Assembly: GCA_964611345.1 (NCBI GenBank)
Contig: CAZSYU010000007.1
Location: 13,799-77,798 of the forward strand
Origin: JALZVT01 sp964611345
Lineage (GTDB): Bacteria > Pseudomonadota > Gammaproteobacteria > Pseudomonadales > Azotimanducaceae
Direction: 5' to 3'
DNA: 64,000 bases
Every line of letters starts with the position of its first letter. Position 1 is the first letter of the stretch. The translations under genes were made by a program, and so were the position numbers. A model generated the notes under the pieces. The model saw nothing but the letters and a program-made list of their open reading frames with translations, searched no databases and had not been told where the DNA came from. This document shows positions 42,111 through 50,516 of this stretch, in pieces.

Positions 42111-42794
42111 CTAGCTCAGGCCGTCTATTGGCACCGCGGCGCCATGAATATCGGCCGCTGCGGAGCTAGCCAGAAACGCCATAACCCGCGCGATACTCGC
42201 AGGGCTCACCCAGCGCGAAAAATCTTCATCCGGCATGGCGTCCCGATTTGGCGGGGTGTCGATGAGGCTTGGTAATACCGCGTTGACGTTAATGGCCTGT
42301 TCTTTTAACTCGTCTGCCATCGTTTCGGTAAGTCGAATAACCGCGCTTTTTGATGCTACGTAGGCGCCCATGGTGGCCGCACCGCGCAGGCCCGCGCGCG
42401 CGGCAACGTTGATTATTTTTCCGCCGTTTTGTTTCAGCATTTGTGGGACAACAGCCTGGGCCATGTTAACGACAGAGCCCGTGTTGAGCTTGTGCATAAG
42501 CTCCCAGGTTGCGACGGGCGTGTCGTGAACCTGGTCGCCCATCGCAAAACCCCCAGCAACGTTTGCCAGTACGTCGATGCGACCATGCTGATCAATTACC
42601 TGGCTGATCGCTGCTGCGCAACTCTCCGGTGCAAACAAATCACAGGGAATAATGTTGGCGGATTCCACGATGTCGAGACCGGCGCAGGTTGCACCACGGG
42701 CTGTGAACTCGCTCACCACCGCGCTACCGAGTGCGCCAGCGGCACCGGTGACCACAACTACCTTGGCTGCGAAGTCTTGTTCTGTAGCACTCAT
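42111..42794 (-). CDS. SDR family oxidoreductase
   Basis: A 227-residue classical SDR. VVVVTGAAGALGSAVV is the dinucleotide motif, VLANVAGG the NNAG-like motif, and MGAYVASKSAV the catalytic Tyr-x3-Lys. The Ser of the catalytic triad is not seen: IINVAARAG has Ala where Ser is usual, so the enzyme may be slow or rely on another residue. The ATG overlaps the stop of the LLM gene (ATGA), so it is the second gene of a two-gene operon. Substrate unknown. Convergent with the flavin reductase gene, 11 bases apart. Confidence 0.88.
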   Translation of the reverse strand: MSATEQDFAAKVVVVTGAAGALGSAVVSEFTARGATCAGLDIVESANIIPCDLFAPESCAAAISQVIDQHGRIDVLANVAGGFAMGDQVHDTPVATWELMHKLNTGSVVNMAQAVVPQMLKQNGGKIINVAARAGLRGAATMGAYVASKSAVIRLTETMADELKEQAINVNAVLPSLIDTPPNRDAMPDEDFSRWVSPASIARVMAFLASSAAADIHGAAVPIDGLS

Positions 42795-43663
42795 CCCGCC
42801 AGTTCCTCCAGAGCGTGCCAGTGCAGGTCTCCCGCAACGCCGTTGGGATTAACGGGTTGGATGCAGACATGACTGGCACCGGCCTGGAAGTGCTCATCGA
42901 TTCGCTGTTGTATTTGCGCCTGCGTACCCCAGGCATAGGTGGTGTCGACAAACTTGTCAGAGCCGCCGTTTTCCAGGTCGGCTTCTGTCAGGCCCATGCG
43001 TAGCCAGTTGTTTCGATAGTTGGGCAGGCCAATGTAAGTTTTGGCATTTTCGCGCGCGAGTTCGCGAGCTTTGCCAGCATCGGTTTCGAAGATGACTTTC
43101 TGTTCGACACACAGCCAGGCATCCGCGCCGAGTATTTCCCGGGCGGTAGCGGTGTGATCGGGTGAGGTGAAGTAGGGGTGCGCGCCGGTGCACATGTCAC
43201 GCGCCAGCTCCAGCATGCGTGGACCCAGGGCCGCGATAATTCGTTTTGGGGCGTCTGCCGCCTTGGGGCCGACATAAATTGAATTGTCCATGCCTTCGAG
43301 GTATTTACGCATGGTGGCAACGGGTTTGCCGTAATGCAGACCACGAACGCCTTCTACCAAGGGTGCGTGGGAAACACCCATGCCTAGCAGAAAACGATCG
43401 CCGGATTGCTCAGCCAGTGTGTGTTGAGCGGCAACAGTGACACCGGGCTCACGGTTGTAGATGTTGGCGATGCCGGTTGCGATGTTCAGGGTTTTGGTGT
43501 GGGCGAGCAGCCAGGCAGCGTGTGCCAGCGGGTGTCGACCAACGGTCTCAGGAATCCACAGCGCCGAGTATCCGAGTCCTTCGATTCGCTCTGCTGTTTC
43601 TGCAGCGGCCGTGGCCGGCATGGTCTCGGTGAAATACCACACGCCCAGTTTGCCTAAGTTCAT
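42791..43663 (-). CDS. LLM-class oxidoreductase, F420-dependent type (TIGR03620-like)
   Basis: A 290-residue luciferase-like TIM-barrel oxidoreductase. LGKLGVWYFTETMPATAAAE begins the barrel. GYSALWIPETVGRHP and RFLLGMGVSHAPLVEGVRG are typical of the mycobacterial F420-dependent branch. AQIQQRIDEHFQAGASHVCIQ ends it. Members of this branch are predicted to use the deazaflavin F420, a cofactor not universal in gammaproteobacteria, so it may use FMN instead. AGAGAGGGGGAG-like purine-rich sequence precedes the ATG. First gene of a pair with the SDR. Confidence 0.88.
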   Translation of the reverse strand: MNLGKLGVWYFTETMPATAAAETAERIEGLGYSALWIPETVGRHPLAHAAWLLAHTKTLNIATGIANIYNREPGVTVAAQHTLAEQSGDRFLLGMGVSHAPLVEGVRGLHYGKPVATMRKYLEGMDNSIYVGPKAADAPKRIIAALGPRMLELARDMCTGAHPYFTSPDHTATAREILGADAWLCVEQKVIFETDAGKARELARENAKTYIGLPNYRNNWLRMGLTEADLENGGSDKFVDTTYAWGTQAQIQQRIDEHFQAGASHVCIQPVNPNGVAGDLHWHALEELAG

Positions 43664-43916
43664 TGTTTCTCCCCCTCTCTTTAGTGTGAGTTGTACTTGT
43701 TGGTGTCGATGTTCTTGGTTGTTATTGACCCAGTATGATTTGACTGCTCGATCATTAAAGCATCGATTCTAGTCCAGAATGGTCCTCTAATACCGCAAGA
43801 CTTGATGCTGCTGCTCGGATGCTTGGTCGGACTCAGGCATTATGGTGCGCTGTCTGCGAGAACCTCCTTGCGTAGGCAACACCCAACCAGGCACGCGTGA
43901 CACAAATGGAAGTTAA
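43664..43916. other. Intergenic region between the divergent LLM and MATE genes
   Basis: No ORF of note. The minus strand has a possible -10 (CATACT) with a poor -35 for the LLM gene. On the plus strand only the AATGGAAG ribosome-binding site before the TTG start of the MATE gene is clear. Confidence 0.4.
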
Positions 43917-45311
43917 TTGAGCACCGACCAGTCCACAGGCATCGATGAAGACGCAACAGAAGCCGCAACAGAGACTGGGGAAAGACCCAGCATCATGCAG
44001 CTGGCGCTGCCATCCATTCTGGGCAATCTGCTCTACACCATTGTCGGTGTCGTACAGACGCTGTTTGTGGGCGAACTGGGATCATCTGCGCTAGCAGCTA
44101 TTGGCGCCGGTCAGCGAGTGTTCTTTGCTCTGCAAGCGATTCTGCTCGCCATAACTGCGGGTACCACCGCCCTGGTCGCGCGTGCCTGGGGAGCGAATGA
44201 TCCCCGCGAGGCGAGTCGAGTGACCATGGCGAGCCTGGTGGTTGGTGGTGTGTTTTCCTTACTTGCCATGCTGATTGGGGTCTTTCTGGCTCGACCGATT
44301 GCTGGGCTCTTTGGGCTGGATGAACTCACTCTGGATCTTGCGGCCGAGAACATTCGTCTGTTGAGTTTTTTCAACCTGGCGTTTGCCGTTAATTTTATTC
44401 TCGCCGCCAGCTTGCGCGCTATTGGTGATGCCTGGTCGCCACTTATTTTAGGTGCTGTTGTAAACGCACTGAATATTCCGTTGCTGTATGTGTTGGTGTT
44501 TGGCAAGTTCGGCTTTCCGCAGATGGGTGTGGCTGGCGCTGCCCTGGCGGCTGGCATCGCATTTAGCGTTGGCGCGGGCTTGCTGCTTGGGCTATGGATG
44601 ACGCAACGTTTCGACCTGAAGTACTCCAAGGGTGGCTGGTGGCGGCGCGAACGGTTGAAGCGGTTGCTGGAGATAGGGTTCCCTGCCGGTGTTGAGCAAC
44701 TTGTGTTTCAAATCGGCTTTTTTGTGTTTCTCATGCTCATCGGCCGCTACTACGGCACCGCGGCCTTTGCGGCCTATAACATCGGCGTCACCATGTTGAT
44801 GGTGTGCATGACCGTGGGCTTTGGGTTCTCCATTGCAGGATCTACTTTGGTTGGCCAAAACCTCGGAGCCAATGATCCCGACGGGGCGGCACGCAGCGGC
44901 TGGCGGGCGATGGGCTACGCGGTGTTGTTTATGGGGCTGCTCGGGTTGGTGGTATTGCTTAATGCCCAGTGGCTCGCCGAGGCGTTTATTGGTGATGACG
45001 AAGAGACAGTACGTTACACCGTGCAGTTTGTGTCGCTGTTAGGCGCCATGATGCCATTAATGGCGGTGGAATTTTCTATAGGTGGTGCACTCCGGGGCGC
45101 TGGCGACACGCGCTTTCCGCTGATAGCAACCTTCCTTGGATTAATTGGCATGCGTTGTGGTTTGGCTGCGTTATTCACCTGGCTTGAGCTTCCAGTATTC
45201 TGGGTTTACGCCAGTCTTGTAGGTGACTACGTGTTAAAGGCGATTATGTTGATCTGGCGGTTTAGGAACGGCCGCTGGAAAACCATAGTGCGAATACCCG
45301 AGACAACCTGA
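43917..45311 (+). CDS. MATE family efflux transporter
   Basis: A 464-residue inner-membrane antiporter with about 12 hydrophobic helices in two related halves. LALPSILGNLLYTIVGVVQT opens the first half. ATTALVARAWG and GAALAAGIAFSVGAGL follow. The second half starts near LLEIGFPAGVEQLVFQIG and has ISGGALRGAGDT-like VEFSIGGALRGAGDTRFP, which MATE proteins keep. These pumps export cationic drugs or metabolites using a Na+ or H+ gradient. The start is a TTG with AATGGAAG upstream. The Fpg gene follows after four bases and is probably co-transcribed. Confidence 0.93.
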   Translation: MSTDQSTGIDEDATEAATETGERPSIMQLALPSILGNLLYTIVGVVQTLFVGELGSSALAAIGAGQRVFFALQAILLAITAGTTALVARAWGANDPREASRVTMASLVVGGVFSLLAMLIGVFLARPIAGLFGLDELTLDLAAENIRLLSFFNLAFAVNFILAASLRAIGDAWSPLILGAVVNALNIPLLYVLVFGKFGFPQMGVAGAALAAGIAFSVGAGLLLGLWMTQRFDLKYSKGGWWRRERLKRLLEIGFPAGVEQLVFQIGFFVFLMLIGRYYGTAAFAAYNIGVTMLMVCMTVGFGFSIAGSTLVGQNLGANDPDGAARSGWRAMGYAVLFMGLLGLVVLLNAQWLAEAFIGDDEETVRYTVQFVSLLGAMMPLMAVEFSIGGALRGAGDTRFPLIATFLGLIGMRCGLAALFTWLELPVFWVYASLVGDYVLKAIMLIWRFRNGRWKTIVRIPETT

Positions 45312-45315
45312 TGTT

Positions 45316-46200
45316 ATGCCAGAGCTACCAGACTTAACCGTTTATTTGCATCATCTTGAACGGCGGGTGTTGAACCAGGAGCTGTGCGATGTGCGCCTTG
45401 CCAGCATGTTCTTGCTGCGTACTGTTGAACCCCCGATTACAGACGTGGTTGGCAAACCTGTGCAGCGTCTATCGCGCCTTGGCAAGCAGTTGGTGTTTGG
45501 CTTTCCGGAGGAGCGCCATATGGTGATACACCTCATGGTGAGTGGCCGATTGCGCTGGCAGAAACCTAACGCAAGCATCAAGGGGCGCAATATTGTCGCC
45601 GCGTTTGATTTCCCTGATGGCACCTTGTTGTTTACCGAAGCAAGCAAAAAGAAACGAGCGTCATTGCGTGTCGTTGATGATGCAGGTCTGGCCGCACTTG
45701 ATATGGGTGGTCTGGAGGTATTTGCGATTAGCTGCGAACAGTTTATCGAGCGCTTGCGGGACAGTGGCCACACCTTGAAGAGAGCGTTAACCGATCAGCG
45801 CGTGTTCGCTGGTATTGGCAACGCGTACTCAGACGAAATTCTGTTGCGGGCCCGAATGTCGCCATTCAAACGGGCCGGTCAGTTGAGCGATGAGGACGGT
45901 GCAATTCTGTTCGAGGCAACCAAGAGCGTGATGACCCAGTGGGCGGACCACTTGCTGGCTAGTAGCGGCGATAAATTTCCGGACAAGGTTACCGCGTTTC
46001 ACGAGAACATGGCCGTGCATGGGAAATACAAACAACCTTGTCCGGTATGCAGTGCGCCCGTGCAGCGCATTGTGTATGCAGAAAACGAGGCGAACTACTG
46101 TGCCGGCTGCCAGACGGATGGCAAACTATTAGCGGATCGATCCCTGTCGCGCCTGTTAAAGGATAACTGGCCAAAACGCCTCGAAGATCTCGAAGGCTAA
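45316..46200 (+). CDS. Fpg/Nei family DNA glycosylase, divergent zinc finger
   Basis: A 294-residue base-excision repair glycosylase/AP lyase. MPELPD supplies the catalytic Pro and Glu after Met removal. GKQLVF holds the conserved Lys, HLMVSGRL the helix-two-turn motif, IGNAYSDEIL the Asn of the helix-hairpin, and CPVC-x16-CAGC the zinc finger. The Arg normally found two to four residues before the third Cys (R-x-T in Fpg) is replaced by NEANYC, and about 28 residues follow the finger (LLADRSLSRLLKDNW). Lesion specificity may therefore differ from E. coli Fpg. Co-directional with the MATE gene, four bases apart. Confidence 0.9.
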   Translation: MPELPDLTVYLHHLERRVLNQELCDVRLASMFLLRTVEPPITDVVGKPVQRLSRLGKQLVFGFPEERHMVIHLMVSGRLRWQKPNASIKGRNIVAAFDFPDGTLLFTEASKKKRASLRVVDDAGLAALDMGGLEVFAISCEQFIERLRDSGHTLKRALTDQRVFAGIGNAYSDEILLRARMSPFKRAGQLSDEDGAILFEATKSVMTQWADHLLASSGDKFPDKVTAFHENMAVHGKYKQPCPVCSAPVQRIVYAENEANYCAGCQTDGKLLADRSLSRLLKDNWPKRLEDLEG

Positions 46201-46221
46201 CTCGCAACCCAAGGTCGCAGC

Positions 46222-47367
46222 CTAGGCGTTGCGCAATTCGCTGGAAGACAGGTCAATGCGAAACTGGTCTTCGGTGACCTCGTCGCACAGTTTGCGTAGT
46301 GCCGTGGGGATATCGCTGTTTGAGAGCGTGACAAACTCACCATCGGCTACACGCCCAAATACCAAAAACCGGTTGCCTAACCGGGCGAGTTCGGCGAAAG
46401 CTTCATGCATTACTTTGTTGCTTGCGTAGTATCTGTCCCTGCCTATTCGCACCAGGGTATCGATGCCGACGATAAAAACCGCCCCCGGAAACTGGCGCGC
46501 TTTTTCGATAAACGTAGGGAGGCGGGTTAGCCACAGTGGCTGGTCAGCGAACTGCGCGGAGCGTTTCGCGAGATCGTGAAAGCTCAGTGCCGGTTTGTCC
46601 ACGTTGTCAACGCAAATTTCGAAAGCGACCGGTTTGCCGAGTATTTTGCTGGCATGCTCAGCCATTGCGAGATGCCCGCGATGCAGCGGATTAAATGACC
46701 CTGGGAACAGCAAGTCTGGCACGGAGTTGCCCGGCGTTTGTAGTTCGGCAAAAGATTCTTTCGCAAGCAGGCGTGTCCATTGCTCGGTGGCTTCGTCGAG
46801 TTTGGTTTCGACTTTATTTTTTGCTCGAATGCGCTTGCCGTCGCGCGTCTGTGTCTGGTCGCTGATTAAGCCAATGCGCAGTACGCGATCAAGTAACGTA
46901 AGTGCCCGTAGAGTAATTTCTGCTTCTTCGGCGAGACGATCACCGATGCCGTCTGCGCCCTTGGCGAATACGACGGAGAGCGAGGCAGTGCAATCTATGG
47001 TTTGTACCGCCAGATGAGCGCGATGCTCACCACGTTTGGGGCGATTGGTTGCCAGCGCTGCGGTACAGGCGAAGCCGAATATGTTTTGTAGAGCAGTGTC
47101 TGGTGCCAGAATGCGCGCTCGTTGCCAGGCTGCCATCGCCAATGCACGAGCGGTGTCAGCGCTGCAGGATTGGTCGGGTGTGCCTCCCAGCGTGTCTGCC
47201 AGTGCGGTTTCTGCATAGGGCACCGACGCCTCCAGAACCGTTGCGGACGCGCCCGGTACGGTGAGTAATTCGGTGCAGAAAGAAATGCCGCCACCCGTCA
47301 CGTTGAATACGCCGAGGTATGGGCTGCGATGCAGTGCTTGCGCTGCTTCAGTCGTCGAGGAAGTCAT
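46222..47367 (-). CDS. Fusion of degenerate CinA-like domain and NadD-like nucleotidyltransferase
   Basis: A 381-residue two-domain protein. Residues 15-165 resemble the CinA C-terminal (nicotinamide-nucleotide amidohydrolase) fold: NVTGGGISF, LLTVPGASATVLEASVPYAE and NIFGFACTAALATN. The nucleophile Ser of ESCTGG is replaced by Asn, and the Lys of the active site is not seen. Residues 218-381 are a nucleotidyltransferase with GSFNPLHRGH (223-232) and the C-terminal LSSSELR, the NMN/nicotinate-mononucleotide adenylyltransferase motifs. It is probably an NAD-metabolism enzyme in which the CinA part is regulatory or structural. Overlaps the hydrolase gene upstream by 20 bases. Specificity for NaMN, NMN or another nucleotide is open. 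Confidence 0.78.
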   Translation of the reverse strand: MTSSTTEAAQALHRSPYLGVFNVTGGGISFCTELLTVPGASATVLEASVPYAETALADTLGGTPDQSCSADTARALAMAAWQRARILAPDTALQNIFGFACTAALATNRPKRGEHRAHLAVQTIDCTASLSVVFAKGADGIGDRLAEEAEITLRALTLLDRVLRIGLISDQTQTRDGKRIRAKNKVETKLDEATEQWTRLLAKESFAELQTPGNSVPDLLFPGSFNPLHRGHLAMAEHASKILGKPVAFEICVDNVDKPALSFHDLAKRSAQFADQPLWLTRLPTFIEKARQFPGAVFIVGIDTLVRIGRDRYYASNKVMHEAFAELARLGNRFLVFGRVADGEFVTLSNSDIPTALRKLCDEVTEDQFRIDLSSSELRNA

Positions 47368-48217
47368 CTACCAAACCGCAGAATTGATCGAGTTGATCAT
47401 GGTGCACCCAGTGACCCGCCTGCTCGATGGTTTCGACTCGGGCATTAGAGAATCGAGCCGCGCGACCGTCGGCAGCCGGGTCGGACGCCCAGGATTCGGC
47501 CCCACGCACCAGCATGACCGGTCGATCGATCCGCTCGTGCAGGCGGTGTTGGTCGGCAAAGGCAAGACCAATGGGTGGAAAGGCGCGCACGTAATTGTCG
47601 AACTTCCAGCTATAGGTGCCGTCTTCGTTGCGGTTGATGCCGTGCACTGTCAGGTGACGAGCTTGTGCCTCATTCAAATGTGGGTTTTCAGACTGCATGC
47701 GCTGAAACGCGTCTTCGATGGTTGGATACCGCCGCGGTGTTCTGCCACTTAGTTTACGCAGGTCGTCGATCCAGCCGGTAACCCGATCTTCGACCGGTAC
47801 GGCAAGGCGTTCCTCGATCATTTTGGGGGGTGGCCCCATGCCTTCGATGGCAACGAGCTGCTTCACATTTTCAGGATACAGACCCGTATAGTTGACGGCG
47901 ATTGAGCCACCCAGGGAGTGCGCAACAATGGTGGCGGGTGTCATGCTGGTTTGATGCAGCAACTGGGAGATGTCGTACACGTAGTCAACGATGTTATAGG
48001 TGCCACCGACCAGCCACTGGGAGTCACCGTGTCCACGCAAATCGGGTGCAATGATGTGGTAGCGATCGCGAAAGCGTTCGGCAAACCAATCCCAGTTGCG
48101 GCAGTGATCGCGACCCCCGTGTACCAATAGCATCGGGGGCGCTTCCGGATTACCCCAGTCGACGTAGTGCAGGCGCAATCGTTGCGAGAAGTAGACATGG
48201 GAAGTTGGACCGTGCAT
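47348..48217 (-). CDS. Alpha/beta hydrolase, paralogue of the hydrolase at 4129-4992
   Basis: A 289-residue alpha/beta hydrolase. MLLVHGGRDHCRNWDWFAERF, IIAPDLRGHGDSQW, nucleophile in AHSLGG (about Ser98) and a catalytic His in AGHWVHHDQLDQF are all present. The start ATG is in ACCAAATGCACGG. It aligns end to end with the hydrolase encoded 43 kb away, and shares SWKFDNY and the QARHLTxHG stretch. It lies between an acyl-CoA dehydrogenase gene and the CinA-NadD gene on the same strand. Its stop codon lies 20 bases inside the latter. Substrate unknown; esters or lactones are possible. Confidence 0.88.
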   Translation of the reverse strand: MHGPTSHVYFSQRLRLHYVDWGNPEAPPMLLVHGGRDHCRNWDWFAERFRDRYHIIAPDLRGHGDSQWLVGGTYNIVDYVYDISQLLHQTSMTPATIVAHSLGGSIAVNYTGLYPENVKQLVAIEGMGPPPKMIEERLAVPVEDRVTGWIDDLRKLSGRTPRRYPTIEDAFQRMQSENPHLNEAQARHLTVHGINRNEDGTYSWKFDNYVRAFPPIGLAFADQHRLHERIDRPVMLVRGAESWASDPAADGRAARFSNARVETIEQAGHWVHHDQLDQFCGLVDDFLDD

Positions 48218-48244
48218 TTGGTTACCTGATGCTGCTAGGTGAGT

Positions 48245-49390
48245 CTAGAGAGTTCGGCTAATCAGTTCTTTCATGATTTCGTTAGTACCGCCGTAGATTT
48301 TCTGGACCCGCGCATCGGTATACATGCGGCTGATTTCGTATTCATCCATGTACCCCGCGCCGCCGTGAAGCTGTACGCAGGTGTCGATGATTTCGCATTG
48401 CTTGTCAGTGCACCAGTACTTGGCCATGCTCGCGCTAGCTGCATCCAGTTCGCCTTCGAGATGTCGCTCAACCAGTTGGTCAACGAACGCGCGGCCAATG
48501 GTGGCCTCGGTTGCGCATTCTGCCAGCCGGAACTTGGTGTTCTGAAAATCCATAATAGACTGCCCAAACGCCTTGCGTTCTTTTACGTAGTCGGCCGTGA
48601 TCGCCAGCGCGCGCTCGGTGCAGACTACCGCGGCCTGGGCAATCGATAAGCGTTCCTGGGGTAGCTGCTGCATAAGTTGATAAAACCCTTTGCCTTCTTC
48701 AGTTCCAATCAGATTAGTCGCGGGTACCCGGCAGTCAGAGAAAAACAGCTCAGACGTATCAGCCGCTTTTTGGCCCATTTTCTTGAGGTTGCGACCACGC
48801 TCGAACCCCGCCGTATCAGCATCTACCAAAATGAGTGAGATGCCTTTAGCGCGGGCATTGGGGTCAGTTTTCGCAACCACAATCACCAGATCCGCATGTT
48901 GTCCATTGGTGATGTAGGTCTTGGCACCGTTAATGATGTAGTCGTCGCCGTCGCGCACGGCTGTGGTGCGGATGGCTTGCAGGTCTGAGCCTGTGTTGGG
49001 TTCGGTCATGGCGATCGCACCGACGGCTGCACCGCTCGCCATTTTGGGCAGCCAGTGTTTGCGTTGCTCTTCGGTGCCGTAGTGCAACAAATATGGCGCC
49101 ACGATCGTGCTGTGTACCTGGGTACCAAAACCAACCACACCCGCCTTGTGCATTTCTTCCATAACAACGGTTTCGTGGCGGTAATCACCGCCCGCGCCTC
49201 CATACTCCTCAGGGATATCCGTTAATAGCAAACCCGCTTCGCCAGCTTTGTTCCAGGCGTCGCGATCCACCTTGCCCTGCGCCAACCAGCGCTCCGTATG
49301 CGGCACAAACTCGCGTTCGAAGAAGCGCGCTGAGGCATCCGCAAGAATACGCAGTTCATCGTTTTTCCAGGGGGATTCGTAGCCGTTCAT
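48245..49390 (-). CDS. Acyl-CoA dehydrogenase family protein
   Basis: A 381-residue acyl-CoA dehydrogenase. DIPEEYGGAGGDYRHETVVMEE opens it in pieces; AIAMTEPNTGSDLQAIRT and YIINGAKTYITNGQHADLVIV are flavin-contact motifs. The catalytic Glu region is QLHGGAGYMDEYEISRMYTDARVQKIYGGTNEIMK, split here: GGAGYMDEYEI and IYGGTNEIMKELI are both canonical. This is the common long-chain-type subfamily that passes electrons to ETF. It is downstream of the SMP-30 gene and upstream of the hydrolase gene on the same strand. Confidence 0.95.
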   Translation of the reverse strand: MNGYESPWKNDELRILADASARFFEREFVPHTERWLAQGKVDRDAWNKAGEAGLLLTDIPEEYGGAGGDYRHETVVMEEMHKAGVVGFGTQVHSTIVAPYLLHYGTEEQRKHWLPKMASGAAVGAIAMTEPNTGSDLQAIRTTAVRDGDDYIINGAKTYITNGQHADLVIVVAKTDPNARAKGISLILVDADTAGFERGRNLKKMGQKAADTSELFFSDCRVPATNLIGTEEGKGFYQLMQQLPQERLSIAQAAVVCTERALAITADYVKERKAFGQSIMDFQNTKFRLAECATEATIGRAFVDQLVERHLEGELDAASASMAKYWCTDKQCEIIDTCVQLHGGAGYMDEYEISRMYTDARVQKIYGGTNEIMKELISRTL

Positions 49391-49435
49391 AAGTGGTTGC
49401 CTGCGTTGGTTGGATGATTGTCAGTTGGCGCGGAC

Positions 49436-50326
49436 CTAAGGGTAACCGGCGCCTGCGAAAGGTGCGGCAACCTTTAACAGTTGCCCGGCGCGCTGCTCTT
49501 TGCATTCTTCAGGTCGGGATGACTTGGCGGCAAGAATGTACAGATCAGTGCCGCCGAGCATGCAAGCAAAAGCACCTCGATCGAGTGCAACTCGATGGGT
49601 CACCCGACCGCCTTGCTCAAGCCGCAAACAGTCGTTACTGGTTGGCGAGGCTACCCAGATACCACCTTCGGCATCGAGGCAAATACCATCGGGAACGGCA
49701 CCTTCTGGCAAGGTTGCCCAGGTGCTGCGATTACTCAGTGAGCCGTCAGCCTCCAGGGTATAGCTGGTCAGGCGTCGACCGAAGGTTTCTGCGATCACCA
49801 GGGTGGTGCCGTCGGGCGTGATGATAGTGCCGTTCGGAAACATAAGCTCATCTGCAACTGCGCGGACATTTCCGGCGGGATCTACGTAGAGTAAATCTGT
49901 TGCAGCGGGCTTCTCACCTTTGTGCATGTCGTAGCCAAAATTGCCCACGTAAGCGCCGCCATCAGGTGTCACCACCATGTCATTGCAGCGTCCTGCGGCA
50001 AGGCTGCTCAGATCGGCGTAGGTTGAAATAGTTGGCGTTGTCGCTTCGATATGCACTCGCAACAGCGTCTTGCTGCTCATCGCGACCACCAGCATGTCGC
50101 CGTCGGGTAGCCAGCCAAGGCCAGAGGGTTCGTCATCGAAGGTGGCGACGACACTGGTTGCGCCGGTTGTCGGCTGATAGCGCAGCACCTCATAGGCATG
50201 CATATCAGAAAAATACAGCGCCCCATTGTGCCAGCGAGGGCCTTCGCCGAAGGCTAAACCAGTGTGTAGGAGCGAAATCGGTGAACTGATTTCCTGTGGG
50301 GTATTTGTGGTCTTAGGGGTGCTCAT
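49436..50326 (-). CDS. SMP-30/gluconolactonase family lactonase
   Basis: A 296-residue six-bladed beta-propeller lactonase. FGEGPRWHNGALYFSDMHAY supplies the metal-binding Glu, RCNDMVVTPDGGAYVGNFGYD the central Asn and Asp region, and VPDGICLDAEGGIWVASP the blade containing the last Asp ligand. Family members hydrolyse sugar or aromatic lactones with Ca2+ or Zn2+. The C-terminus (KLLKVAAPFAGAGYP type) fits. It is the first gene of a minus-strand run with the acyl-CoA dehydrogenase and hydrolase genes. A cytoplasmic location is likely, since no signal peptide is seen. Confidence 0.92.
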   Translation of the reverse strand: MSTPKTTNTPQEISSPISLLHTGLAFGEGPRWHNGALYFSDMHAYEVLRYQPTTGATSVVATFDDEPSGLGWLPDGDMLVVAMSSKTLLRVHIEATTPTISTYADLSSLAAGRCNDMVVTPDGGAYVGNFGYDMHKGEKPAATDLLYVDPAGNVRAVADELMFPNGTIITPDGTTLVIAETFGRRLTSYTLEADGSLSNRSTWATLPEGAVPDGICLDAEGGIWVASPTSNDCLRLEQGGRVTHRVALDRGAFACMLGGTDLYILAAKSSRPEECKEQRAGQLLKVAAPFAGAGYP

Positions 50327-50516
50327 CGACGCTCCAGCGGGCTATTTCGGGGCAAAATGCCAGGAAACCTAAAGAATGTTGCCGAAAATACTCATCTGTT
50401 TACACGGATATTCGGTCAACGGGTGTCGGGCTTTTTCTTTTGGGGTATTCTCCTGCTTACGGTGGGTCAGGGGGATCTGACTGCGACCGCCTGATTATAA
50501 AATAATGGAGAATCAC

